Of a stretch of 64,000 nucleotides of DNA, positions 1-7,570 are shown in pieces. The position numbers were made by a program, and so were the translations under genes. The notes below the pieces were generated by a model. That model saw only the letters and a list, made by a program, of their open reading frames with translations, had not been told where the DNA came from and did no database searches. Each line of letters opens with the position of its first letter. Position 1 is the stretch's first letter. This DNA is from JAYFQE01 sp034927345 (GTDB lineage Bacteria; Bacillota; Clostridia; Saccharofermentanales; UBA5734), in assembly GCA_034927345.1 (NCBI GenBank), contig JAYFQE010000011.1, positions 148,129-212,128 on the forward strand, read 5' to 3'.

Positions 1-904
1 TATGCACTTCGATAATCAAGCCGTCCGCTCCGACAGCAACGGCCGCTTTGGCCAGCGGCTCCACCAGCCAGGCTATGCCTGCGGCATGGCTCGGGTCGAC
101 AAATACCGGCAGATGCGACCGCGCTTTCAGAACCGGTATGGCGCTGATATCCAGGGTATTGCGCGTGCTGGTTTCAAAGGTCCGGATGCCGCGTTCGCAT
201 AGAATGACATCCTGGTTGCCGCCGCTCATAATATATTCCGCCGACATCAGCAGTTCATCAAGCGTATTGGCAAAGCCTCTTTTCAGCAGGATCGGTTTGC
301 GGATGCGGCCTAATTCTTTGAGCAATTCAAAATTCTGCATATTCCGCGTGCCGACTTGAATGATATCGACAAATTCCAGGAACAGTTCCAATTGGGCCGG
401 ATTGGTGATTTCCGATACAACCGGCAGGCCGCTCGCCTGGCGGGCGCGCTTCATGTACATCAAGCCTTCGGCTTTCAGGCCCTGGAAAGCATAAGGCGAC
501 GTACGCGGTTTAAAGGCGCCGCCCCGCAGAAAAAGCGCGCCGGCTTCTTTAACCTGATTGGCAATACCGCAAACCTGTTCTTCCGATTCGACCGAACATG
601 GGCCGGCGATGACGCTGATGCGTTCGCCGCCGATCAGGCGATCGCCGACCCGGATCTGGGTATTGTCCGGGTGGAATTTGCGGTTAGCCAGTTTATAAGG
701 TTCTTGAACTTTCATGACCCGTTCGACGGCATCTTCCAGTTCAAGCGCTTCGACAGCGATGCCCGCAGTATCGCCGACCAGGCCGATGATCGTCGTGCCG
801 CTGCCGAATATCGGGCTGGTTTGCACCCCGTACCGTTCCGTCAGCCAGGCGCAGATTTCTTCAACTTTACTTTTGGATGTGCCTTGTTTTAAAACCAGAA
901 TCAT
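1..904 (-). CDS. aroF: 3-deoxy-7-phosphoheptulonate synthase (DAHP synthase), 3' end cut by window edge
   Basis: This enzyme condenses phosphoenolpyruvate and erythrose 4-phosphate, the first step of the shikimate pathway in the cytoplasm. The minus-strand translation starts MILVLKQGTSKSKVEEIC, a ferredoxin-like N-terminal regulatory domain of the AroF/AroA(G) type. It is followed by the catalytic barrel with AGPCSVES, RTSPYAFQG and VDPSHAAG motifs. About 301 codons are present and roughly 35-40 are missing beyond base 1. The ATG at 904-902 overlaps the TGA of the upstream aroE-aroK gene (ATGA), and an AAAGGAG ribosome site precedes it inside that gene, so the two are probably translationally coupled. 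No chorismate mutase domain is visible. Confidence 0.95.
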   Translation of the reverse strand, partial: MILVLKQGTSKSKVEEICAWLTERYGVQTSPIFGSGTTIIGLVGDTAGIAVEALELEDAVERVMKVQEPYKLANRKFHPDNTQIRVGDRLIGGERISVIAGPCSVESEEQVCGIANQVKEAGALFLRGGAFKPRTSPYAFQGLKAEGLMYMKRARQASGLPVVSEITNPAQLELFLEFVDIIQVGTRNMQNFELLKELGRIRKPILLKRGFANTLDELLMSAEYIMSGGNQDVILCERGIRTFETSTRNTLDISAIPVLKARSHLPVFVDPSHAAGIAWLVEPLAKAAVAVGADGLIIEVH

Positions 905-2280
905 ATTGGTTCTCCTTTAGATTGTTCAAATCCCAATTCTGCCGCGATCCGGCCGGCTATCGCCTCCGGTTCGCCTCCGGCATCGACAGTCAGGTCGGCC
1001 AGCGTCCGATAACGGGGCTGGCGCAGGCTGAACAAATCGCGCAAATGCCGGTCGCCCTGCCGGTAAATCATCGGGCGGCCTTCCCCGTCGCCTACCCTCT
1101 GGCAGATTTTCTCCAGAGATGTGTCCAGAAAAACAACCAGCGCCGGCGAATTTCGCACCAGGCTCTCCGCCGCCGGATCCAGCAGTGTGCCGCCCCCGGC
1201 CGCCAGGATCTGGCCGGCGCCGGATTTCAGGACCTGCTGCAGGTGCTGTTGTTCCAGATTCCGGAACGCCGGTTCACCTTCGGCGGCGAAATAGGCCGGA
1301 ATCGTCCTGCCGATTGCCGTTTCGATCGCCTGATCCAGGTCGATGAACGGCAGTTTTAATTGCTTGGCGAGCAGACGGCCAACCGTGGTTTTGCCGCTGC
1401 CCATAAAACCGGTCAGAATAATAGTCAACGGCGACTGCTCCAGAACAGCCCGCGCCAGCCGGGCTTGAATGGCAGCCAGATCGCCGGCCGGGAAAAGATG
1501 GCCGGGATGCCAGATCTGTTCGGCAGCCAGAGCCTGGCTGAAGAGCATGCCCAAGCCGCCGGACGCCGGAATCCCTCTGGATCGGGCGGCTAAAACCAGC
1601 CGCGTGGCCACCGGATTATAAATCGTATCATAAACCTGACGGCAAAACGCCAGATCATCAACGGGGAATGGTAAACCCGCGGTGCCCGGCCAGAGGCCGA
1701 CCGGCGTCCCGTTCAGCAATATCCAGGATGGTCCGGCGCCATTCTCCGTTTTTTGCTGGCCGCGCCAGATTTCCAGATCTTCCAGAACCCGTATGGCCGC
1801 GGCCGGATAAGCTTGGCTGACAGATGCGGCCAGAGTCCGGGCCTGTTCCGGTCTTCTGGCAATAATCGTCACTGCCGCTCCGGCAGCCGCGGCAGCAAAA
1901 GCCATCGTCCGGCTGACCCCTCCGGCGCCCAGGATCAAAACCCGGGCTCCGGCCGGCAATGGACATTCGCGGCAAAAAGCCTGATAGTCGGTATTGTAGC
2001 CGGCGCCGCGCCAGATTGTGTTGACCGACCGGACCGAGGCGGCCGAATCGTCCAGGCGGTCCAGATAAGGCAGAACCGCCTCCTTATAAGGAATGGTACA
2101 ATTGAAGCCGGCCAATTCGCGCATCAGGCGCGGAATCCGGTGCGGCAGTTCATCCGGCGTCAGATCGTACAAACGATAATCGCCGGGCAGATCGGCCGCG
2201 GCCAGCAGGGCGCGGTGAATCATCGGCGACAGGCTGTGCCCGAGCGGATGGCCGATCAACCCGTAGTCAATCGCATTCAT
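901..2280 (-). CDS. aroE-aroK: Bifunctional shikimate dehydrogenase / shikimate kinase fusion
   Basis: The 459-residue product joins two consecutive shikimate-pathway steps. Residues 1 to about 280 are shikimate dehydrogenase: HSLSP shikimate loop, TIPYKE with the catalytic Lys66, NTDY with Asp98, and the NADP loop GAGGVSR near 118-124. Residues about 285-459 are shikimate kinase: P-loop GFMGSGKTT at 291-299, a DLD motif and GGGT. The start at 2280 is chosen because AAGGAGG lies 6-7 bases upstream; a longer reading to 2376 would run into tyrA. It overlaps the 3' end of tyrA by 14 bases and its stop overlaps the aroF start. Separate aroE and aroK genes are the more usual arrangement. Confidence 0.93.
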   Translation of the reverse strand: MNAIDYGLIGHPLGHSLSPMIHRALLAAADLPGDYRLYDLTPDELPHRIPRLMRELAGFNCTIPYKEAVLPYLDRLDDSAASVRSVNTIWRGAGYNTDYQAFCRECPLPAGARVLILGAGGVSRTMAFAAAAAGAAVTIIARRPEQARTLAASVSQAYPAAAIRVLEDLEIWRGQQKTENGAGPSWILLNGTPVGLWPGTAGLPFPVDDLAFCRQVYDTIYNPVATRLVLAARSRGIPASGGLGMLFSQALAAEQIWHPGHLFPAGDLAAIQARLARAVLEQSPLTIILTGFMGSGKTTVGRLLAKQLKLPFIDLDQAIETAIGRTIPAYFAAEGEPAFRNLEQQHLQQVLKSGAGQILAAGGGTLLDPAAESLVRNSPALVVFLDTSLEKICQRVGDGEGRPMIYRQGDRHLRDLFSLRQPRYRTLADLTVDAGGEPEAIAGRIAAELGFEQSKGEPI

Positions 2281-3415
2281 AGCCGGCCTCCTTGAGCAGC
2301 CAAGCTGCCCGGACCGCCTGATTGCTGTCAGGCAGAAGCAGTTGCAGGCAGCCGCCTTCATAGGTACGCAATTCACGGATCCGGATATTGCTGATATTGA
2401 TGCCGTTTTCGCCTAACAGCGTGGTAATGTGACCTAATACGCCCGGCCGGTCGGTCACATAAACGGTTAAGGAGCTATGGGCGGCCAGAGCGCCGCGGCC
2501 GTCGACCGGCAGGGTGTTGCGGTATTGAGCCGCCTGGAAAAAAAGCTTGTGCAGCGCGTCCGTATCCCGCGCCGCCAGCGCGGCGGAAAATTCATCCAGA
2601 ATATGACGGTAATCATCCAGCAGAGGCAGGAGCGCCGGGCTTGATTCCAGCGTTATCCCGGCCCAAAGGGCCGGATCTGACGAAGCGATCCGCGTAATAT
2701 CGCGGAAGCCGCCGGCAGCCAGCCGGGCCAGGGAGCCTTCATCGGAGCGGGCCGCCAATAATGACAAGGCCGCCGCCGCGACATGCGGCAGGTGGCTGAC
2801 GGCCGCGACCGCGCGGTCATGCTCGCCGGCGTCGAGATGGACCGGCGTGGCGCCGATCTGGCGGATCAGCTGTTCAAATCGCCGGACCTCGCCATAAGGC
2901 AGTTGGGAATCCGGCCGCAGGCACAAGACATAAACCGCGTTTTCCAATAAACTCTCCGAAGAAAAGGCATAACCTTGCTTTTCGGATCCCGCCATCGGAT
3001 GGCCGCCGATAAAGCGATCCAGGCCGATTTGTTTCATAATGGGTTCTTTCACGCTGGCGACATCGGTAATCAAGCCGCCGCACCAGGCCGCGGCTTGTTC
3101 GGCCAGCGCGGGGATCGTCGCTGCCGGCGTGCAGAGAAAAACCACCTGGCAATCTCTGAGCAAAGCCCATGGATTATCCGGGGCTTCCGCCGGTCCGGGC
3201 GTTTCTGTCCGTCCCGCCGGGGAAATGTCCAGAATTCCGCCGGCCGCCAGCACGCCTTCGGCCAGCGCCTGTTCCAGGGCGGCGGCGTTTTTGTCCAGGC
3301 CGACGACCGCCAGGCCCGCCCGGTAACGGCAGGCTTTAGCCAGCGATCCGCCGATGAGCCCGAGCCCGATGATGCCGACCCGTTGATATGTGTTTATCTT
3401 TTTTGCTTCTTCCAT
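2267..3415 (-). CDS. tyrA: Prephenate dehydrogenase with C-terminal ACT domain
   Basis: The protein (382 aa) oxidatively decarboxylates prephenate to 4-hydroxyphenylpyruvate on the tyrosine branch. It has an N-terminal dinucleotide-binding motif GLGLIGGS (residues 17-24), the GGHPMAGSEKQGY stretch of the prephenate dehydrogenase family, and a C-terminal ACT domain starting near SLTVYVTDRPGVLGHI, which in relatives senses tyrosine. The ribosome site is weak (AAAGG). It lies 21 bases downstream of pilT and overlaps aroE-aroK by 14 bases, so it sits at the junction between pilus and aromatic genes in one apparent transcription unit. Confidence 0.94.
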   Translation of the reverse strand: MEEAKKINTYQRVGIIGLGLIGGSLAKACRYRAGLAVVGLDKNAAALEQALAEGVLAAGGILDISPAGRTETPGPAEAPDNPWALLRDCQVVFLCTPAATIPALAEQAAAWCGGLITDVASVKEPIMKQIGLDRFIGGHPMAGSEKQGYAFSSESLLENAVYVLCLRPDSQLPYGEVRRFEQLIRQIGATPVHLDAGEHDRAVAAVSHLPHVAAAALSLLAARSDEGSLARLAAGGFRDITRIASSDPALWAGITLESSPALLPLLDDYRHILDEFSAALAARDTDALHKLFFQAAQYRNTLPVDGRGALAAHSSLTVYVTDRPGVLGHITTLLGENGINISNIRIRELRTYEGGCLQLLLPDSNQAVRAAWLLKEAGYECD

Positions 3416-3436
3416 TCGATTTACCTTTTATTGATT

Positions 3437-4492
3437 TTATAAATAGCGCAGAACAGCTTCCGGGTTGACCGCGTAAAACTGCGCGTCTTCGCGGCTGATC
3501 CGCCCCTGGCGCAGCAGCGCGGCCAGACTCATGTCCATAGTCACCATGCCCTGGGAGGCATTCATCTGGATAACGCCGTCGATCTGGGGCGTTTTGCCTT
3601 CCCGGATCATATTTCTGATGGCGCTGTTCACCATCATGATTTCAAAAGCCGGCTGCAGACCGCCCTGGGCGCCCGGAAGCAGCTGCTGCGATACAACAGC
3701 CTGGAGAACGGTTGAAAGCTGAATGCGGATCTGCTGCTGTTGATTCGGCGGAAAAACATCGATAATCCGGTCGATCGTCTTGGCTGCTCCGACCGTATGT
3801 AAAGTCGAAAAAATCAGATGTCCGGTTTCCGCCGCCGTTAAGGCAATCGCCATGGTTTCCAGATCGCGCATTTCTCCGATCAGAATCACATCCGGCGACT
3901 GGCGCAGCGCAGCGCGCAGAGCCCGTTCATAGCTGAGGCTGTCCGTGCCGATTTCCCGTTGGTTGATGATGCTGCGCTTATGACGATGCAAATACTCGAT
4001 CGGATCTTCAATCGTCAGGACATGGCAGGACCGTTCCTGATTAATTTTATCAATCAGGGCCGCCAGGGTCGTCGTTTTGCCGCAGCCGGTCGGACCGGTG
4101 ACCAGAATCAAGCCCTTTTGCCGTTCAATCAGATTCATAACCGTAGCGGGGATTCCTAAAGCAATCGGATCGGGCAGCTCCGTATAGATACGGCGGACCG
4201 ATACGGCGCAGGAGCCGCGCTGCCGGAAAACATTGATCCGGAAGCGGCCGACCTCGGACAGGGACAAAGAGAAATCCTTTTCGCCGATATCGAGAAATTC
4301 CTGATAATCACGTTCCCGCGTAAACAGCTGATGGGCAAAGGCTTCTGTTTCAGCCTGGCTGAAGCGGCTGTACTGCGGAAGCTCTAATAATGAGCCGTCG
4401 ACCTTCAATGTCGGCGGCACGCCTACGGTAATATAAAGGTCGGAAGCATTCCGCGTGACCATTTCCTTGAGGACGGTAAAAACCTGTTCCAT
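3437..4492 (-). CDS. pilT: Type IV pilus retraction ATPase PilT
   Basis: This secretion-type ATPase family member (351 aa) drives pilus retraction in relatives. The sequence shows the Walker A GPTGCGKTT, the Asp box GEMRDLET, the His box TGHLIFSTLHT and the AIRNMIREGK segment, which is characteristic of PilT rather than PilB. The ATG at 4492 is preferred over an upstream TTG (4507) because GGAAGG sits at proper distance. It starts two bases after the stop of the preceding pilus gene. No PilB extension ATPase is found in the window, so the assembly motor must be elsewhere or absent. Confidence 0.92.
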   Translation of the reverse strand: MEQVFTVLKEMVTRNASDLYITVGVPPTLKVDGSLLELPQYSRFSQAETEAFAHQLFTRERDYQEFLDIGEKDFSLSLSEVGRFRINVFRQRGSCAVSVRRIYTELPDPIALGIPATVMNLIERQKGLILVTGPTGCGKTTTLAALIDKINQERSCHVLTIEDPIEYLHRHKRSIINQREIGTDSLSYERALRAALRQSPDVILIGEMRDLETMAIALTAAETGHLIFSTLHTVGAAKTIDRIIDVFPPNQQQQIRIQLSTVLQAVVSQQLLPGAQGGLQPAFEIMMVNSAIRNMIREGKTPQIDGVIQMNASQGMVTMDMSLAALLRQGRISREDAQFYAVNPEAVLRYL

Positions 4493-4494
4493 AA

Positions 4495-5010
4495 TTATCC
4501 TTCCCAAACGCCGCCGGAATCATCATCGTCCGTAAACGGCGGCTGCCACTGAACCCACTGTTCGACAGTCAGGCTGGCGCTTCCGTCGGTTTCGGCGCCG
4601 GCTTCGATCTGCAGAACCAGACTGATCCCCTGTCCGGCATCCGCTTTTTCAGCAACCAGAGCTTCCAGACGCAGCCGACGGCCCGACTGTTCCACCTGAC
4701 TGGAGACGACCTCCGGATTCGCGGCCAGCTTCTCCTTCAGCCGGTCGGCCAGGGATGCCGCATCCAGATCCTTTTCGGCAGAACGGCAAACCAGGTCCAG
4801 TTCGGCAACCAGTTTTTCCGCTCTGGCGTCCGCCAGGTAATATTGTTGATTCCATTCGGCTTGTTTACGGGACAGACGTAAATCGGCAGCTGCCGTAACC
4901 AGAGCCAGCACGCCAAAAAACACGAGCAGGACAAGGAGCAGGATGATCAAAGCCGAGGCGGCGCCCCGCCGGCTGCGCAGACGATCGGGAACCAGGTTCT
5001 TCGCGCTCAT
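4495..5010 (-). CDS. Pilus-associated single-pass membrane protein (PilX-like position)
   Basis: A 171-residue protein with a short basic N-terminus (RLRSRRGAAS) followed by one hydrophobic segment (about residues 16-40, ALIILLLVLLVFFGVLALV) and an alpha-helical, then acidic, extracytoplasmic region. It lacks a classical GFTLIE prepilin motif. Its place between a prepilin-like gene and pilT, and its shape, resemble PilX-type minor pilus proteins; this is inference. The ATG at 5010 overlaps the preceding stop (ATGA), and AAGGAG lies about 10 bases upstream. Confidence 0.72.
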   Translation of the reverse strand: MSAKNLVPDRLRSRRGAASALIILLLVLLVFFGVLALVTAAADLRLSRKQAEWNQQYYLADARAEKLVAELDLVCRSAEKDLDAASLADRLKEKLAANPEVVSSQVEQSGRRLRLEALVAEKADAGQGISLVLQIEAGAETDGSASLTVEQWVQWQPPFTDDDDSGGVWEG

Positions 5011-5456
5011 GAATCCGTCTTCTCCTTCGCAAAATAGCAATCGGTCGTTAAAGCATAAATGGGATTGCCGTCGGCTTTTTCATCGCCGTAGAGCGTGATC
5101 TGCAGCTGCCACAATCCTGAAGGTTCTTCCGGCTGCAAAACGAGCACGGCGGTATAGACGGCCTCCTGCATGGCGCAGAGGTGAAAATCCGCGTCAAATC
5201 CCAATGTTTCGGTCCGCCCGGCGCTCCGGTTTGTCCGCAGATTGAGCAGGACCTCCGGCACATCGGCGGCCGGCTGCCGTTTCCACTGGTCGGCCAGATC
5301 GGACGCGCAGGCCACCGCCTGATCGAGCGTCGAAGCCTTGATGGTCAATTGATTGGCTTTGGCAAACATTTGCACCACGAAAACGCTGAAAAAAGCCAAC
5401 ATGGCGATCGCCATAATCATTTCGGCCAGAGTAAAACCGCGCTGTCCGTTTTTCAT
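5007..5456 (-). CDS. Minor prepilin with class III signal peptide
   Basis: The 149-residue protein begins MKNGQRGFTLAEMIMAIAML. This is the prepilin peptidase pattern: a short basic leader ending in Gly, then Phe and a Glu at mature position 5, then a hydrophobic helix. The remainder is a small soluble domain expected to sit in a pilus or pseudopilus tip. The start overlaps the stop of the upstream prepilin gene (ATGA). The processing enzyme PilD is not in this window. Confidence 0.85.
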   Translation of the reverse strand: MKNGQRGFTLAEMIMAIAMLAFFSVFVVQMFAKANQLTIKASTLDQAVACASDLADQWKRQPAADVPEVLLNLRTNRSAGRTETLGFDADFHLCAMQEAVYTAVLVLQPEEPSGLWQLQITLYGDEKADGNPIYALTTDCYFAKEKTDS

Positions 5457-5959
5457 GGGCTGATCCCCCCGCTCTTTAAACTGATGACCCGCGACCGCTC
5501 CTCGGCGCCATTGTCCGAGTAACGCACCAGGGTGACCTTCAGCGCGTCGCTGCCGCCGGATTCCAGATGCAGTTCGTCAGCCGCGGCAATCTTGCTGGCC
5601 ATCTCCGGCGTGACCTTCGCTTGATCCGCCACGAAGAGTTCGCATAAATAACCGTCGTGAATATAGATCCAGGTTAGATAAGTTTCACCGTCCAGAACCT
5701 GGCTGACAACCAGCGCCGGACCGCCCTCGAAAGGATCTTTTCTGATGGAAAGCGCATCTGCGGCATCATGTTTGCGCACCTGGACATTAATATAAGATAA
5801 GCCGATCCGTAAATCAGACGTTTCATTTTGCTTGGCATTCAAACGCAAATACGTCTGGCTGCCAATCCCGGTCAGGGTAAAAACATAGAAGGCAATCAGG
5901 ATCAGCAAAAACATGACCAGCACGAGCTCGATCAGGGTATAACCTTGCCGCCGCCTCAT
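5453..5959 (-). CDS. Prepilin-like protein (resembles DUF4860-type pilus proteins)
   Basis: The 168-residue product starts MRRRQGYTLIELVLVMFLLI, a prepilin leader with Gly, Tyr and a Glu at mature position 5. The following region (NETSDLRIGLSYINVQVRKHD) recalls the DUF4860 family often encoded in Gram-positive pilus operons; this is from memory and not checked by a profile search. It is coupled at both ends by ATGA overlaps, so it is made together with the other minor pilins. Confidence 0.8.
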   Translation of the reverse strand: MRRRQGYTLIELVLVMFLLILIAFYVFTLTGIGSQTYLRLNAKQNETSDLRIGLSYINVQVRKHDAADALSIRKDPFEGGPALVVSQVLDGETYLTWIYIHDGYLCELFVADQAKVTPEMASKIAAADELHLESGGSDALKVTLVRYSDNGAEERSRVISLKSGGISP

Positions 5960-6279
5960 GACGTCACATCCTCCAGATGCCGGACATCGATAATCGGATG
6001 AACATTGCTGCCGACAACTTCATATAAATACATATATTGATCCTCGTTGATGATCAGGCCATAGTTTTCTTCCAGGTAAGCCAGGCTGGGCGGATAGACG
6101 CCTTCCAGCGCATAACATTGGACGACGGCCCGTTCCACCGCTTCACGCGCGACAATCAGGCCGCTGTCCCGGCTGCGCCGGTTCAATTCGTTAAAACTGC
6201 GGCCGACCATCAGAAGAACCAGCAGAAAAACCAATACGGCAATACCTGTACCTATTGATTTCAGGGAAATCCGATTCAT
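5956..6279 (-). CDS. Small pilus-operon membrane protein
   Basis: This 107-residue protein has an N-terminal hydrophobic helix (about residues 11-27) and a small C-terminal domain containing EGVYPPSLAYLEENYGL. That stretch resembles the soluble part of type IV pilin-like proteins, but the leader lacks the G-F/Y-T-L-x-E cleavage site. It lies 13 bases downstream of pilC and overlaps the next gene, so it belongs to the pilus operon. Its exact role is unknown. Confidence 0.72.
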   Translation of the reverse strand: MNRISLKSIGTGIAVLVFLLVLLMVGRSFNELNRRSRDSGLIVAREAVERAVVQCYALEGVYPPSLAYLEENYGLIINEDQYMYLYEVVGSNVHPIIDVRHLEDVTS

Positions 6280-6292
6280 GTTCAGCCTCCGT

Positions 6293-7348
6293 TCAGCCGA
6301 TTGAAGCCATGATCTGGACCAGCGGCAGCATAACGGTTAAAAGAATGCCGCCTACAATCAAGGACAGGATGATGACGAGAAGCGGTTCCACCAGACTGGT
6401 CAGGCGCGTCAGGCGGCTGCCGACTTCGTTTTCATAAGCATGCGCGATTTTGCCCATAACCGTATCCAGTTCGCCGGTCCGGCTGCCCAGGGCCAGCATG
6501 CGGATAAAAAGCGGCGGAAACAAATTGGTTTCCTGCAGAGCGGCAAAAGTCTCCGCGCCTTGCCGGATCTTCTGCCGGCTTTCGGCAATTTTTTCAGAAA
6601 CCAGGGCATTGTCCATGACCGATTCCGTCATCGCCAGGGCGGCGTCCATATCGATGCCGCTGCGCAGAAGATAGGACAGCGAGACAGAGAAACGGGAAGC
6701 ATAGATGCGCCGGTACAAAGGTCCCAGAACCGGAAAGCCCAGGCGGGCCCGGTCGACCAGCCGGCGGCCGCCGGTGCTGACCTTCAGCCAGAGGACCAGC
6801 GCAATAATGACAACAACAATGGCCGGCAGCAGCCAATAGGCCTGGCTGGAAACAAACTGGCCAAAAGATAAAAGGCCTTGGGAGAATCCGGGCATTTTGC
6901 CGCCAAAAGATGCCAGAATCTGGCTGAAAACCGGCAAGACGCGCGTCACCAGAAGGATGATGATCGCCAGCATCATTAAAAGCAGAATGACGGGATAAAC
7001 CAAGGCGCTGCGTACTTTTTTCCGCAACTCGCTGTCCCTGAGGTAAAAATCGGCCAGACTGCTCATAATCTGGTCCAGATTGCCCGAGACTTCGCCGATA
7101 TGTGCCATACGAACCAGATAGGGAGGAAATGCCTCAAGATTCTCCATGGCTTCCGACAAAGGAATCCGTTTTTTCATTTCAGCCGTCAAACGCCGCAGGA
7201 CGGCAGTCTGCCTGGGTTGGTCGGCGCTTTCAGCCAAGAGCTCAATGCCTTCCGGCAACGGGATGCCTGATTTCTGAACCAGAGCGATCTGCTCGCAAAG
7301 CCAGGCTAATTCAGATGCTTCCAATCGGATTTTTTTATCCATGGTCAT
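6293..7348 (-). CDS. pilC: Type IV pilus assembly platform protein PilC/GspF
   Basis: The protein (351 aa) has the duplicated GspF/PilC architecture: two cytoplasmic helical domains (about residues 10-135 and 215-330), each followed by membrane helices, the last near LVEPLLVIILSLIVGGILLTVMLPL. It anchors the pilus motor in the inner membrane in relatives. The ATG at 7348 is chosen because TGGAGG lies six bases upstream; a longer reading to 7420 would cover the promoter. It is the first gene of the pilus-aromatic run. Confidence 0.92.
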   Translation of the reverse strand: MTMDKKIRLEASELAWLCEQIALVQKSGIPLPEGIELLAESADQPRQTAVLRRLTAEMKKRIPLSEAMENLEAFPPYLVRMAHIGEVSGNLDQIMSSLADFYLRDSELRKKVRSALVYPVILLLMMLAIIILLVTRVLPVFSQILASFGGKMPGFSQGLLSFGQFVSSQAYWLLPAIVVVIIALVLWLKVSTGGRRLVDRARLGFPVLGPLYRRIYASRFSVSLSYLLRSGIDMDAALAMTESVMDNALVSEKIAESRQKIRQGAETFAALQETNLFPPLFIRMLALGSRTGELDTVMGKIAHAYENEVGSRLTRLTSLVEPLLVIILSLIVGGILLTVMLPLVQIMASIG

Positions 7349-7401
7349 GAAAAACCTCCACCCGCTCCGGCAGCCTTGTTCTCTGCCGGTTCTTTGGTCA
7401 T

Positions 7402-7448
7402 AGGCTGATGTTACAAACAATTATACACATCAGCCTGGTAAATTGCCA
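7402..7448 (-). promoter_or_regulatory. Promoter of the pilC operon within an inverted repeat
   Basis: A perfect TATAAT occupies 7420-7425 on the minus strand, with a weak TGGCAA at 7443-7448 (17-base spacer). The -10 box lies in the centre of a perfect 10-base inverted repeat, AGGCTGATGT at 7402-7411 and ACATCAGCCT at 7427-7436. A dyad in this position is typical of a repressor operator; the regulator is unknown. A stem-loop (7367-7373 with 7383-7389) lies in the untranslated leader. Confidence 0.55.
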
Positions 7449-7493
7449 GTAAACCGCCCGCCGGGCGGCCGCATTCATCCGCACGGGAGCGTG

Positions 7494-7520
7494 GATTGAA
7501 ATGCTTTTTGATAGTATAAT
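7494..7520 (+). promoter_or_regulatory. Candidate promoter of the transglutaminase-like gene
   Basis: A perfect TATAAT lies at 7515-7520, about 50 bases before the TTG start at 7571. The -35 region is poor (TGGATT at 7492-7497, 17-base spacing), so strength is uncertain. Confidence 0.4.
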
Positions 7521-7570
7521 AGACACAAGTTATGCTTGCCGCTACATAGCCGGAAACAGGGGGTAGTCTA

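Noticed and set aside
2281..2376. N-terminal extension of the aroE-aroK protein
   Set aside because: The extra residues are the tyrA 3' end read in another frame; the ATG at 2280 has a strong ribosome site.
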